DNA of 32,162 nt from JALOTE01 sp031422195. Lineage in GTDB: Bacteria; Pseudomonadota; Alphaproteobacteria; Rhizobiales; Rhizobiaceae. The stretch is taken from NCBI GenBank assembly GCA_031422195.1, contig JANOPZ010000120.1:1-32162 (forward strand), read 5' to 3'. The number at the start of each line of letters is the position of its first letter. The first letter of the stretch is position 1. Below the pieces are notes generated by a model. It worked only from the letters and a program-made list of their open reading frames with translations, made no database searches and had not been told where the DNA came from. Shown here piece by piece: positions 7,938 to 16,100 of this stretch. The translations under genes were made by a program, and so were the position numbers.

Positions 7938-9692
7938 TCAATACGTCACGCCGTCGAGCATCAAGAAGTGCTCCACGATCGGGCCAAGCGCCAATGAAGG
8001 GAAGAATTGCAGGCCGCCAAGAATAAGGATCACGCCAATGGCTAGGCCAACAAACAATGGCCCGGTGGTTGGAAACGTGCCTGATGAGGGCGGTGTTTTG
8101 ACTTTGGTTGCGATACTTCCTGCCAGAGCCATCACAGGTATGACGTAAGCAAAACGGCCAAGCAGCATCGCAATTCCAAGGGTGGTGTTATACCATGGCG
8201 AATTTGCGGTGAGGCCCGCAAATGCCGAGCCATTGTTGCCCGCCGCCGAAGAATAAGCATAAAGAATTTCGCTTAAACCATGCGGCCCGCTGTTGAGAAC
8301 ACCGGCACGGCCAACCTCAAGAACGGCAGAAATTGCCGTGAAACTCAAGATAACCATTGGCAAAATCAAAACCGCGAGCATGGCGAGCTTTATCTCTTTT
8401 GCTCCTATCTTTTTGCCCAGATATTCAGGCGTGCGGCCAACCATCAGGCCTGCCACGAACACCGCCAGCACAGCAAAAATGATTATGCCATAAAGACCTG
8501 AGCCAACGCCGCCCGGCACAACCTCACCGAGTTGAATGAGAAATAACGGCACCATACCGCCCAGAGGCGTGAAACTGGCATGCATCGCATTCACCGCGCC
8601 ATTGGATGTGCCGGCCGTGGCCGAAGCCCAAAGCGCCGACATATCAACGCCAAAGCGTACTTCTTTACCTTCCATATTGCCCATGGCGCCATCCACTCCA
8701 AGCGCGGTGATGATAGGATTGCCGGAAGCCTCAGCAAAATATGTACCCGCAATGGCGGCCAGCATTAAAACACCCATCACAGAAAACAGCGCCCAGCCTT
8801 GCCGTTTATCGCCAACCATGCGGCCAAAAGTCAGTGTGAGAGCAAATGAAAGGGCTAAAATCGCCCAGATTTGAATGATGTTGGTGTAGGCGCTTGGGTT
8901 TTCAAAGGGGTGGGCGCTATTGGCATTAAAGAATCCGCCGCCATTCGTGCCGAGTTGTTTGATCGCCAATTGTGAAGCCACCGGCCCCATTGCAATGGTT
9001 TGCTGTGCGCCTTCAAGTGTTGTGACCGGAACTGAAGCCTGCAAGGTTTGCGGCACGCCAAGGGCCACAAACACCAAGGCTAAAATCAGGGCGATTGGCA
9101 AAAGCACATAGAGAACTGCGCGTGTCATATCGACCCAGAAATTGCCAAGGCCAACAGCAGTGGTTTCGTTTTTAGATTTATCGCCAACAGGTTTGGCTGA
9201 CATTCCTTTGCTGACAAAGGCCCGTGTAATAGCCAAAGCCAATGCAATGCCGGTGGCGGCAGAAACAAAGTTTTGCACGGTCAAGCCAGCCATCTGGCTC
9301 AAATGGCTCATCGTGGTTTCGCCGGCGTATGACTGCCAGTTGGTGTTGGTGACAAAGCTTACGGCGGTGTTAAATGCCAAATGAGAACTCAGCGCCGGAA
9401 GCTCGGCTGGGTTAAGCGGCAGCACATCTTGCAAGCGTAAAATCCCATACAACAGAAAAAAACCGACCGCGTTGAACGCCAGCATGGCCATTGTGAACGT
9501 CAGCCAATCTTGGCTCTTGGTCTTGTCGACACCAGCTGCGGCGTAAAATATGCGTTCAACTGGATCGATTACCGGCGACAAAATCGTGCGCTCACCCGCG
9601 AAAACGCGCGCCATATAGACGCCGAGAAACGGCGAGGTCAGCGCAACAAGGCCTAAAACAACAGAGATTTCCGCCCAACCTGAAAAACTCAT
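7938..9692 (-). CDS. kdpA: KdpA, K+-transporting ATPase subunit A
   Basis: A 584-residue multispan channel-like subunit. Selectivity-filter and pore segments typical of KdpA are visible: TNTNWQSYAGE, GTNGGGFFNANSAHPFENP, and PEYLGKKIGAKE near the fourth repeat. It forms the K+-selective path of KdpFABC, related to Trk/Ktr channels. It is preceded by kdpF (stop at 9705) with AAGGAT as ribosome site, and its stop lies one base before the kdpB start. Confidence 0.97.
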   Translation of the reverse strand: MSFSGWAEISVVLGLVALTSPFLGVYMARVFAGERTILSPVIDPVERIFYAAAGVDKTKSQDWLTFTMAMLAFNAVGFFLLYGILRLQDVLPLNPAELPALSSHLAFNTAVSFVTNTNWQSYAGETTMSHLSQMAGLTVQNFVSAATGIALALAITRAFVSKGMSAKPVGDKSKNETTAVGLGNFWVDMTRAVLYVLLPIALILALVFVALGVPQTLQASVPVTTLEGAQQTIAMGPVASQLAIKQLGTNGGGFFNANSAHPFENPSAYTNIIQIWAILALSFALTLTFGRMVGDKRQGWALFSVMGVLMLAAIAGTYFAEASGNPIITALGVDGAMGNMEGKEVRFGVDMSALWASATAGTSNGAVNAMHASFTPLGGMVPLFLIQLGEVVPGGVGSGLYGIIIFAVLAVFVAGLMVGRTPEYLGKKIGAKEIKLAMLAVLILPMVILSFTAISAVLEVGRAGVLNSGPHGLSEILYAYSSAAGNNGSAFAGLTANSPWYNTTLGIAMLLGRFAYVIPVMALAGSIATKVKTPPSSGTFPTTGPLFVGLAIGVILILGGLQFFPSLALGPIVEHFLMLDGVTY

Positions 9693-9704
9693 ATCAAAAT
9701 ATCC

Positions 9705-9794
9705 TTAGAATTTTTCGGGGCGCAAAAGCGCAACCAGCAAATAAATCAACAGAACTGATGCGACCACGCCGCCCAAAATAAGATCGGCACCCAT
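9705..9794 (-). CDS. kdpF: KdpF, 29-residue K+-ATPase subunit F
   Basis: A 29-codon frame translating to MGADLILGGVVASVLLIYLL followed by VALLRPEKF: a single membrane helix ending in the LLRPE(K/R)F tail characteristic of KdpF. KdpF is a lipid-like stabilising peptide of the KdpFABC complex. It lies directly before kdpA and its stop is followed by the kdpA ribosome site. Its ATG is one base after the stop of the preceding 27-residue peptide, and it lacks a strong ribosome site of its own, so translation is probably coupled. Confidence 0.88.
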   Translation of the reverse strand: MGADLILGGVVASVLLIYLLVALLRPEKF

Positions 9795-9795
9795 G

Positions 9796-9879
9796 TTACA
9801 ATTTCACCAGTGAAGCGGCATAGGCCGCAAGGCAGAGGAAAGCCAAAAGGCCGCCGCCAAAAAATAATATTTCGCCCAT
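9796..9879 (-). CDS. 27-residue membrane peptide, first gene of the kdp operon
   Basis: The frame starts ATG at 9879, with a strong AGGAG ribosome site 8 nt upstream, and reads MGEILFFGGGLLAFLCLAAY then AASLVKL, stop at 9796. It is one hydrophobic helix with a basic C-terminus. The stop is one base before the kdpF ATG, so the two tiny peptides are a translationally coupled pair in front of kdpA. It is not KdpF itself (no LLRPE tail). Small hydrophobic frames upstream of kdpF or kdpA occur in other bacteria, but I know no assigned function. A role as an additional KdpFABC subunit or as a leader peptide is inference. Confidence 0.7.
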   Translation of the reverse strand: MGEILFFGGGLLAFLCLAAYAASLVKL

Positions 9880-9952
9880 GATTATGGCTCCTGATCAGTT
9901 ATGGCAAAAGAATAGCGCCAGAGCACAAAAGGGCTCAAGATGAATTGATGCG

Positions 9953-9983
9953 GCCAAATATAAAGGCGGCATAAAGATAAATT
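9953..9983 (-). promoter_or_regulatory. Candidate KdpE-binding / kdp promoter element
   Basis: On the minus strand this AT-rich block contains two similar elements, TTTATCTTTAT and TTTATATTT, separated by GCCGCC. It lies about 75-105 nt before the first kdp start codon. KdpE sites in enterobacteria are T-rich direct repeats of the TTTATA type, so the position and composition fit. No clear sigma-70 -35/-10 pair was identified, and the match is by resemblance only. Confidence 0.25.
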
Positions 9984-10067
9984 TGCACTCTGGGTGTGGT
10001 TTATTGCAGCGGTGGAAACGAGACGCGTTTGGCAGGCAACACACCAGCATCACATGCCAACTGCTAT

Positions 10068-10094
10068 TGAAGCCGCATCAACAGTGCGGCTTCA
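10068..10094 (-). terminator. Perfect 10-bp hairpin after the YqjE-like gene
   Basis: TGAAGCCGCA (10068-10077) and TGCGGCTTCA (10085-10094) are perfect inverted repeats around a 7-nt loop. It lies about 90 bp after the stop of the YqjE-like gene and upstream of kdp, where a terminator is expected. No run of Us follows on either strand, so termination may be weak or the hairpin may only stabilise the transcript end. Confidence 0.4.
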
Positions 10095-10155
10095 TGGATA
10101 TTTAGGGTCTTGGCACAAATCTCAGAATCGGTCTGATAGCATCCCACCGTTCCGT

Positions 10156-10173
10156 GCCAGTGAATGCACTGGC
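10156..10173 (+). terminator. 7-bp hairpin followed by T-rich sequence (plus orientation)
   Basis: GCCAGTG (10156-10162) pairs with CACTGGC (10167-10173) around a 4-nt loop. On the plus strand TGGCTTTGTTTT follows. It lies just beyond the 3' end of the minus-strand YqjE-like gene; in the minus direction no U-run follows. It may block antisense transcription into that gene or simply be a 3'-end hairpin. Confidence 0.3.
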
Positions 10174-10183
10174 TGGCTTTGTT

Positions 10184-10606
10184 TTAGTGCCTTTGGCTGC
10201 CAGCAAAAATCCCAAATAGAGCAGCGGCCAGCAAGACTGGCACTTTTTGCTTTCGAACGACCCCTTCCACTTCCTCGATCATTGCTTCAGGGGTCATTAG
10301 GGTAGGGCGGCGGTATGGCGGTGTGCGTTGAGCGCGCAGCGCATACTTCGCAATGAGGCCGATTATCATTGCAAAAAGTGTGACAGCTGCGGCCAAGATA
10401 AGCGGAGCACCGACAGGGCCTACAAGTGGCCGCACATACTCCCAAAGCGCCCAAAGCAGAAAACCGGAAATGGCAATTGTTGATACAACAAGCATGGCGC
10501 CTGTAGCCAGCAACACGCCAAGTTTCCGCCCTGCCGAACGCCCATAAGCTGATAGGGCCGGGCGGGCCAACCCGGCAGCTAGGTTGGCCACCTTGAGCTG
10601 CATCAT
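10184..10606 (-). CDS. Holin-X / YqjE-like membrane protein
   Basis: A 140-residue protein with two long central membrane helices (~29-53 and ~65-88) separated by a short PLVGPVG turn, then a basic loop and a third hydrophobic segment (~121-135). This layout resembles the 'phage holin family' (Holin-X) proteins that accompany DUF883/YqjD proteins, as yqjE does in E. coli; despite the family name these are not lysis genes. The ATG overlaps the upstream DUF883 stop as ATGA, so the pair is coupled. A perfect EcfG-type promoter drives the pair. The biochemical role is unknown; membrane adaptation to stress is inferred. Confidence 0.6.
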   Translation of the reverse strand: MMQLKVANLAAGLARPALSAYGRSAGRKLGVLLATGAMLVVSTIAISGFLLWALWEYVRPLVGPVGAPLILAAAVTLFAMIIGLIAKYALRAQRTPPYRRPTLMTPEAMIEEVEGVVRKQKVPVLLAAALFGIFAGSQRH

Positions 10607-10896
10607 CGCTGCATCATGCGGCCGGTAATGTAGCCGATACCAAGCGCCAACAGCAGTGCAGTAACGGGCTGTTCTTCGACCTTTTGACCAACCATTTTAG
10701 CAGCTTTTTCACCTTCAGCCGTTGCACTGCTATACAGTTCGCGTGCACGTTGTTCAGCTTGTCCGGCAACGTTTTGCGCACTGGAAGTGGCGGAAGCCCG
10801 CATGTTTGAAACCAGCGTAGCCATATCATTTTTCAACAGGCTCAGATCATCGCGCAATGCCGCAAAATCGGCTTCGGTATTTTTAACAACGCTCAT
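10603..10896 (-). CDS. DUF883 / YqjD-ElaB-like tail-anchored protein
   Basis: A 97-residue protein. The start at 10896 is chosen over a longer frame because AGGAG lies 8 nt upstream and the sequence then begins MSVVKNTEADFAAL. The first ~75 residues are a charged amphipathic helix rich in Ala, Glu, Gln and Lys, likely coiled coil; the C-terminus is one membrane helix (PVTALLLALGIGYITGRMMQR). This is the DUF883 layout; E. coli relatives YqjD and ElaB are inner-membrane, ribosome-associated stationary-phase proteins. The EcfG-type promoter at 10983-11007 places it in the general stress regulon. Confidence 0.8.
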   Translation of the reverse strand: MSVVKNTEADFAALRDDLSLLKNDMATLVSNMRASATSSAQNVAGQAEQRARELYSSATAEGEKAAKMVGQKVEEQPVTALLLALGIGYITGRMMQR

Positions 10897-10982
10897 AGGT
10901 TTATCTCCTTGGATTTTTCGGGCCCGTGAAAAGGAAGTTTTGCAGCTTTGAATGCCGACCATTGAGCCCGTTCAGTAACCCC

Positions 10983-11007
10983 AACGCAGAGGCCGCTTTT
11001 TGGTTCC
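10983..11007 (-). promoter_or_regulatory. EcfG-type promoter for the DUF883-YqjE operon
   Basis: On the minus strand, GGAAC (11007-11003), a 16-nt spacer and CGTT (10986-10983) match the alphaproteobacterial general stress sigma consensus exactly. The start codon of the DUF883 gene is about 87 nt downstream. It is back to back with the plus-strand EcfG promoter starting at 11030. Confidence 0.85.
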
Positions 11008-11029
11008 GCATTATCTAACAAAATTGAAA

Positions 11030-11054
11030 GGAACCAATTGACGCGCTGTTCGTT
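11030..11054 (+). promoter_or_regulatory. EcfG-type promoter for DUF3309 and AI-2E transporter
   Basis: GGAAC (11030-11034), 16-nt spacer and CGTT (11051-11054) match the EcfG consensus exactly. The DUF3309 ATG is at 11087, giving a short leader. Only 22 bp separate this -35 from that of the divergent promoter. Confidence 0.88.
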
Positions 11055-11086
11055 GATGGAGGTGTCCCACATGCAAGGATGTCGTC

Positions 11087-11242
11087 ATGACTAGCACCGT
11101 ATTACTCGTAATCTTAGTTCTCTTTCTGGTTGGAGCATTGCCAAGCTGGGGCTACAGCCGCAGTTGGGGTTACCTCCCATCCGGTGTGGTCACCATAGCA
11201 TTGCTGATCGTAATCGTGATGATTCTAACGGGTCGGCTTTAG
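11087..11242 (+). CDS. DUF3309 small membrane protein
   Basis: A 51-residue frame: an N-terminal membrane helix (MTSTVLLVILVLFLVGALPS), a central Trp/Tyr/Ser turn (WGYSRSWGYLPSG), and a second helix ending ILTGRL. This is the DUF3309 pattern, where the loop reads PTWPYSRGWGYGPSG in many proteobacteria. Function is unknown; members are often stress-induced. It is the first gene after a perfect EcfG promoter and lies 10 bp before the AI-2E transporter frame, so the two are probably co-transcribed. Confidence 0.85.
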   Translation: MTSTVLLVILVLFLVGALPSWGYSRSWGYLPSGVVTIALLIVIVMILTGRL

Positions 11243-11252
11243 CGGTTAACCA

Positions 11253-12404
11253 GTGTCATCAGCCGAAACCCCGGATAGCTCTGCAGTTGGCTCTTATGAC
11301 CGGCCGGCCCCTGGCTATTCGCGGATTCTTTTGGGAATATTATTGATTTTATCGGCCTTCGCACTTGATTTTGCACGCGAATTTCTTCTGCCGGTTACCA
11401 TGGCGTTTTTTATTGCGCTGACCTTTCGACCGATCATCAGGAAAGCGTCAAAGAAGGGCGTCCCCGCTTGGCTGAGTGCAACTGTCTTTATGGTTTCGCT
11501 GATGCTTTTGGCTGTAACTTTGATTTATGCACTTGGCGCGCCCATTACCGCGTTCATTGCAGAAGCACCTCAATATACCCAGAAATTCATTGAGCGGCTT
11601 CACGTGTTCAATGACTGGCTAAAACCTCTGACAACATTTGCAGGCCAAATAGCCACAACAGATAAAATTGCCGAACCGAGTGTGCAGGCAGCTGAAATAT
11701 TGACCACAGCATCTCCGTCTTTGATGAACTATGCTTTTCAAAGTGCGGGCTACTCAGTCAATGTGGGGGCTACGATTGTTTTAACGGCTGTAACTGCCGC
11801 ATTTATGATGGCATCAGGGGATCTGTTTTATGAAAAACTAATCAGAGTTCTCCCAACACTGTCAGATAAGAAACGCGGCCTGCGTATTGTTTACGATGTT
11901 GAAGGTGAGATCTCTGCCTATATCTTGACCGTTTCAGTGATTAATCTTGGCCTTGGCATTTGCGTTGGCATCACTTTTTTCGCCTTGGGTATGCCTATGC
12001 CGTATCTGTGGGCGGTTTTGGCTTTTATTTTCAATTTTATTCCTTATGTCGGAGCAGTCTTTGGGGTGTTGCTCGCGGGGTTTGTTGCAATTGCGACGTT
12101 CGATTCATTGAGCTACGCCATGCTTATTCCGGCGGCCTACGCTCTCCTGAACGCACTTGAAAACCAGTTTGTCACGCCTGTGTTTCTTGGGCGGCGTCTG
12201 CAACTCAATTCAGTCGCCATCCTCATTTTCCTGACGTTCTGGACATGGGAATGGGGTATCGCGGGAACCATGCTGGCAGTGCCAATTTTGATGACTGTCA
12301 AAGTGCTTTGCAGCCATATTGCGAGTATGGCCGCTCTAGGGGAGTTTCTTTCGGGCCCGCATTACAAAACTCCAGAAACTGAAACGTCCGACGCTTCGCC
12401 ATAA
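11253..12404 (+). CDS. AI-2E family transporter (UPF0118/PerM-like)
   Basis: A 383-residue polytopic membrane protein. Helices at ~24-60 and ~67-95 are followed by a large extracytoplasmic loop (~100-155), then five or more helices including the conserved FNFIPYVGAVFGV segment and the LENQFVTPVFLGRRLQLN motif that define this family. Members include putative autoinducer-2 exporters, ion antiporters and osmoregulated permeases, so the substrate is open. The frame starts with GTG at 11253, without a strong ribosome site; coupling to DUF3309 10 bp upstream is likely. Expression from the EcfG promoter at 11030 suggests a stress or osmotic role. Confidence 0.88.
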   Translation: MSSAETPDSSAVGSYDRPAPGYSRILLGILLILSAFALDFAREFLLPVTMAFFIALTFRPIIRKASKKGVPAWLSATVFMVSLMLLAVTLIYALGAPITAFIAEAPQYTQKFIERLHVFNDWLKPLTTFAGQIATTDKIAEPSVQAAEILTTASPSLMNYAFQSAGYSVNVGATIVLTAVTAAFMMASGDLFYEKLIRVLPTLSDKKRGLRIVYDVEGEISAYILTVSVINLGLGICVGITFFALGMPMPYLWAVLAFIFNFIPYVGAVFGVLLAGFVAIATFDSLSYAMLIPAAYALLNALENQFVTPVFLGRRLQLNSVAILIFLTFWTWEWGIAGTMLAVPILMTVKVLCSHIASMAALGEFLSGPHYKTPETETSDASP

Positions 12405-12444
12405 GCGGCAATGCAGCCGAAAGTTCTTAAGAAGACAATCAGTT

Positions 12445-12904
12445 TCAATAGGGCGAAATATGTGATTCTACCAACCACAATTGCTGATCAATGCCGCGGG
12501 AGAGTTCAGTAAATAACTCCGCCGTCGTCACATCGCCCAGATCATCTGCCGTTTTGATTGCGTCATGAACCGATTGGCAAAAAGCGGTCTTGGCGGCAAG
12601 TCGAAATGCAAAGTGCAGCCAAGGCCGCCCGAGCGCTCAGCAATTATATCTGAAAAATTTCAACGTCTTCAGAAACGGTATCAAACAGTTTATGGACCGC
12701 GATAATCGCTGGGCCGCGCACATTCCAATTCGCTTGTTTGATTTGAGCATGCATATCGATGGCTGCTGCCCAATACCTGTTTTGCAAAGCCACAATTTGC
12801 AAACGGATTTTCTCTTCCGCAAAATAAGTCTGCCGTGTCTTGCTGCCGATGTTTTGGATCAGCGTCACTGCTGCAACCTTAGATGCTCCGGCTTTCTGTG
12901 TCAT
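12445..12904 (-). pseudogene. dps: Broken dps (DNA-protecting ferritin-like protein)
   Basis: The minus strand holds three pieces of a Dps/Ferritin-like protein in different frames. From 12904 to about 12650 the frame gives LQNRYWAAAIDMHAQIKQANWNVRG... and VHKLFDTVSEDVE, the first ferritin helix with its HWNV-type region changed to NWNV. It then hits a stop at 12644. The following IAERSGGLG is in another frame. A third frame, ending with TGA at 12445, gives TAFCQSVHDAIKTADDLGD then TAELFTELSRGIDQQLWLVE, the last Dps helices. About 30 residues between helices 2 and 4 are missing. The gene is disrupted by a deletion and frameshifts, unless there are sequence errors. No EcfG promoter is seen upstream. 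Confidence 0.82.
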
Positions 12905-13043
12905 TTCGATCTCGCAATCGATAAATGAACCAAAAAGCCTCCGTTATTCAAATACGCAATTTTGTCTCACACGCGCTGATGTCAGACTTCGCAGCTGCCG
13001 GCACTGAAGGCAGCTTTCGCCAAGAGCATCTGAAATACGCAAA

Positions 13044-13068
13044 GGAACCATTTATCCCTTAGCGCGTT
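13044..13068 (+). promoter_or_regulatory. EcfG-type promoter for ndvB
   Basis: GGAAC (13044-13048), 16-nt spacer and CGTT (13065-13068) match the EcfG consensus exactly. The ndvB ATG at 13146 with its AAGGAG is about 77 nt downstream. This implies that cyclic glucan synthesis is under general stress control here. Confidence 0.85.
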
Positions 13069-13145
13069 GAAATTGTCAGTTGTGGTTCGGGTGCCGCATG
13101 GGCGCGCCTTCGCTTTGCCACCGACCCATTTCAGAAGGAGTTCTA

Positions 13146-16100
13146 ATGGCCCGGCTGAACGACATATTCAAAAGAACTAAGATTAACGGATGGGAAGATA
13201 GTAAGCCGGTCAGTGCGGAGATTTTCGGTATTGAGCGGGCGCGAGAGCATGCGCGCAGCTTAGCAGCTTCGCAAACCACCACAACAAAACCGGTTCAAGT
13301 CCATTCAGTTATTGAGCGATTGAAAGACAATGCCGCAGCATTGCAGCTCGCATATTTGGAAATCGCAGATGCCATTGCTGCCGGCAAAACGGTAACCCCG
13401 GCCGCCGAATGGTTGATTGATAACTACCATCAAGTTGAAGAACAGATTGCACAAATTGAGGCCGATCTTCCGCAAGGTTATTATGATCAATTGCCAAAAT
13501 TAGAAGGCGGTCATTTAGCCGGGCATCCCCGTATTTTTGGTTTGGTGTGGGCTCACGTTGCACACACAGACAGCCGGTTTGACCCCGACTTGCTGACCGA
13601 CTTTGTCAATGAATATCAGATCGTTCAACCGCTGACGATTGGCGAATTATGGGCTGTTGCCATTAGCTTGCGTTTAATGCTCATCGAGAATTTGCGCCGA
13701 TTATCCCTCCGTATGATCGCCGCAAGGCGCAGCCGCGAGGAAGCCGATCAATTTGCAGATCAGGTGTTGGGGACACAAAACAAAGCCGAATTCAACAAAG
13801 AGTTTTATAAGAAAATTGACCAAACAACCTTGCCGCAATCCTTTGTCGTGCAACTGGTGCATCGCTTGCGCGACCAAGAGGGTGACGCCGCAATAGTTTT
13901 GGACCGGGTCAATTCTAAGCTGAAATCCGAAGGCGGCTCATTTGATATCGCAGTTGCAGATGAGCATCAGAGGCAAGCCACAGCCAATGTAACGGTTCGC
14001 AATATTGTCACAAGTATGCGCCTGATCTCTGACATGAACTGGGAAATCTGGTTCGACAGCGTCAGCCTTGTTGATAAAGAGTTGCGCGAAAAATCCCGTT
14101 ATGGCGAAATGGATTTTCCAAGCCGCACGATTTACCGCACCGCTATTGAACAATTGGCGCGGGGGTCGAAGCACAGCGAGATTAATGTAGCAAAAACCTG
14201 TTTGTCATTTGCAGATACTGCCCGCGGCGATGATGAAAGCGCAGAGCGTGACCCAGGATATTATCTCATTGGGCGGGGTAAAAACCGACTGGAAACCGAG
14301 CTGGGTTTTAACGCCCCACCGTTACGCCGCTTGCGAAATGCTATCCGCAGGTCTGGTTTAGCCGGCTATCTTGGAGCCATTGCGATTGTGACTTTAAGTG
14401 CTTTGGCAGCAATCATAGTTGCAATGCCTGATGCACTGCCGGTTGGAGTCTTGTTTGTATTGGTCATAGCAGCCCTGATACCGGCTTCTGAGGCGGGTCT
14501 TTCGATTATTAATTTTGCCACGACACGATTGCTGGATGCGGCTACATTGCCGGGTTTGGTTTTGCGAGACGCTGTGCCAGAACATATGCGTACGATAATT
14601 GCAGTGCCCATTTTGCTGACATCGCGCGACGATACCGAAGATATGGTCGACCGGCTGGAAGTGCATTACCTTTCCAATAGCGAAGGCGAACTTTACTTTG
14701 CGCTGGTTACAGATTGGGCTGATAGTCTGAGTGAAGAGCCATCGCCTGCTGATCTTAAAGTTTTAGAAATTGCCCGCGCCGGAATTGCCGCGCTGAACAA
14801 GCGCTACGATGGTGACCGTTTTCTGCTTCTGCACCGCCCACGTAAATACAATGCACAACAGGGCGTGTGGATGGGATGGGAGCGTAAACGTGGCAAACTT
14901 CATGAGTTGAACCAATTGCTTTTGGGCGAGAATTCAGCTGGATTTTCTGTGATCGAAGGCACGGTTCCCAAGGCTGTCCGCTACGTGTTGACCCTTGATG
15001 CTGATACCAAATTGCCACGGGATGCCGCGCGGCGCTTAATTGGTAAAATTGCCCATCCGCTCAATCAGCCACGCTTTGATGCGGATTCCGGCCGCGTCAT
15101 CAGTGGTTATGGCGTGCTGCAGCCGCGTGTCACGCCATCATTGCCAACCGGGCATAATGGTTCGCTGTTTCAACGGATTTTCTCAACGCCGCGCGGCACT
15201 GACCCTTATGTTTTTGCGGTATCTGACGTCTATCAGGATTTGTTTGGTGAGGGCTCTTTTGCCGGCAAAGGTATTTACGATATTGCAGCCTTCGAAGCGG
15301 CACTAGCCGGTAGAATTCCTGATAATACGATGCTTAGCCACGATTTGTTTGAAGGTGTTTTTGCACGCTCAGCTTTGGTGACCGATATAGAAGTCGTGGA
15401 GGAGTACCCCGAGCGTTATATGGTATCTGCATCGCGCCAACACCGCTGGACGCGCGGAGATTGGCAGTTGTTGCCTTGGCTAATGACGAAGAACATTCAC
15501 CCGCTTGCTTTGCGCGTTCCGGTTCTTGGGCGTTGGAAAATGCTGGATAATCTTCGCCGGTCGCTTGTGCCGCTGATGACCGTTATCTGTCTGTTTTTAG
15601 GGTGGATAATACTTCCTACTGTCAGCGCTGCATTTTGGACGGTCGGTATTGTTTCACTTAGCGTGATTCCACCTTTGCTTCCGGCAATTTCAGGTGCGAT
15701 GCCGCGAAAACGGCGTCATACGCTTGAAAGCGTTGTTAAAGCCATCTTGAATGACTTTGGCTCAACACTGTCTTTCTGCGCCGCTAATCTGATGTTTCTG
15801 GCGCATCAGGCAGGAATGGTAACAGATGCCATTATACGTGCTTTATACCGCCTATCGATCAGCCATAAGGATATGCTCGAATGGACTACAGCGGCCCAAA
15901 CTGGTGTTGGCCCAACGCCTGGTTTGGCAAAGCATTACCGCATAATGGGCGCTAGCGCAGTTGCAGGTGTTCTCGCTTTTGTGTTGGCGTTCGCAAGGTT
16001 TGACGGCTTTTCGATTGCGATCCTCACCTTCGGTTGCCTTTGGTTGGGTGCGCCTGCCGCTGCTTATTGGATGAGCCGCGTTCCAAAATTGGCCGATACC

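Larger units (their letters stand above)
9880..10183. other. kdp upstream region, no coding gene seen
   Basis: This 304-bp interval separates the kdp operon from the YqjE-like gene upstream of it; both are on the minus strand. It must hold the kdp promoter and the end of the upstream transcript. It contains an AT-rich stretch (9953-9983) and two strong hairpins (10068-10094, 10156-10173), listed separately. I see no credible protein-coding frame. Confidence 0.7.

Noticed and set aside
10184..10606. Prophage holin, suggesting a prophage remnant
   Set aside because: The pairing with a DUF883 gene and an EcfG promoter fits the chromosomal YqjD/YqjE type; no other phage genes are nearby.
12590..12928. 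112-residue plus-strand open frame in the dps region
   Set aside because: It is antisense to the recognisable Dps pieces, has no ribosome site and no family resemblance; it is open by chance.
12918..12945. Possible EcfG promoter for dps or a plus-strand gene (GAACC...CCGTT)
   Set aside because: The -35 starts with T instead of G and the spacing to CGTT is only about 11 nt.
13080..13145. Upstream in-frame extension of ndvB from a TTG
   Set aside because: The ATG at 13146 has an ideal AAGGAG and a normal NdvB N-terminus; the extension is leader sequence after the EcfG promoter.
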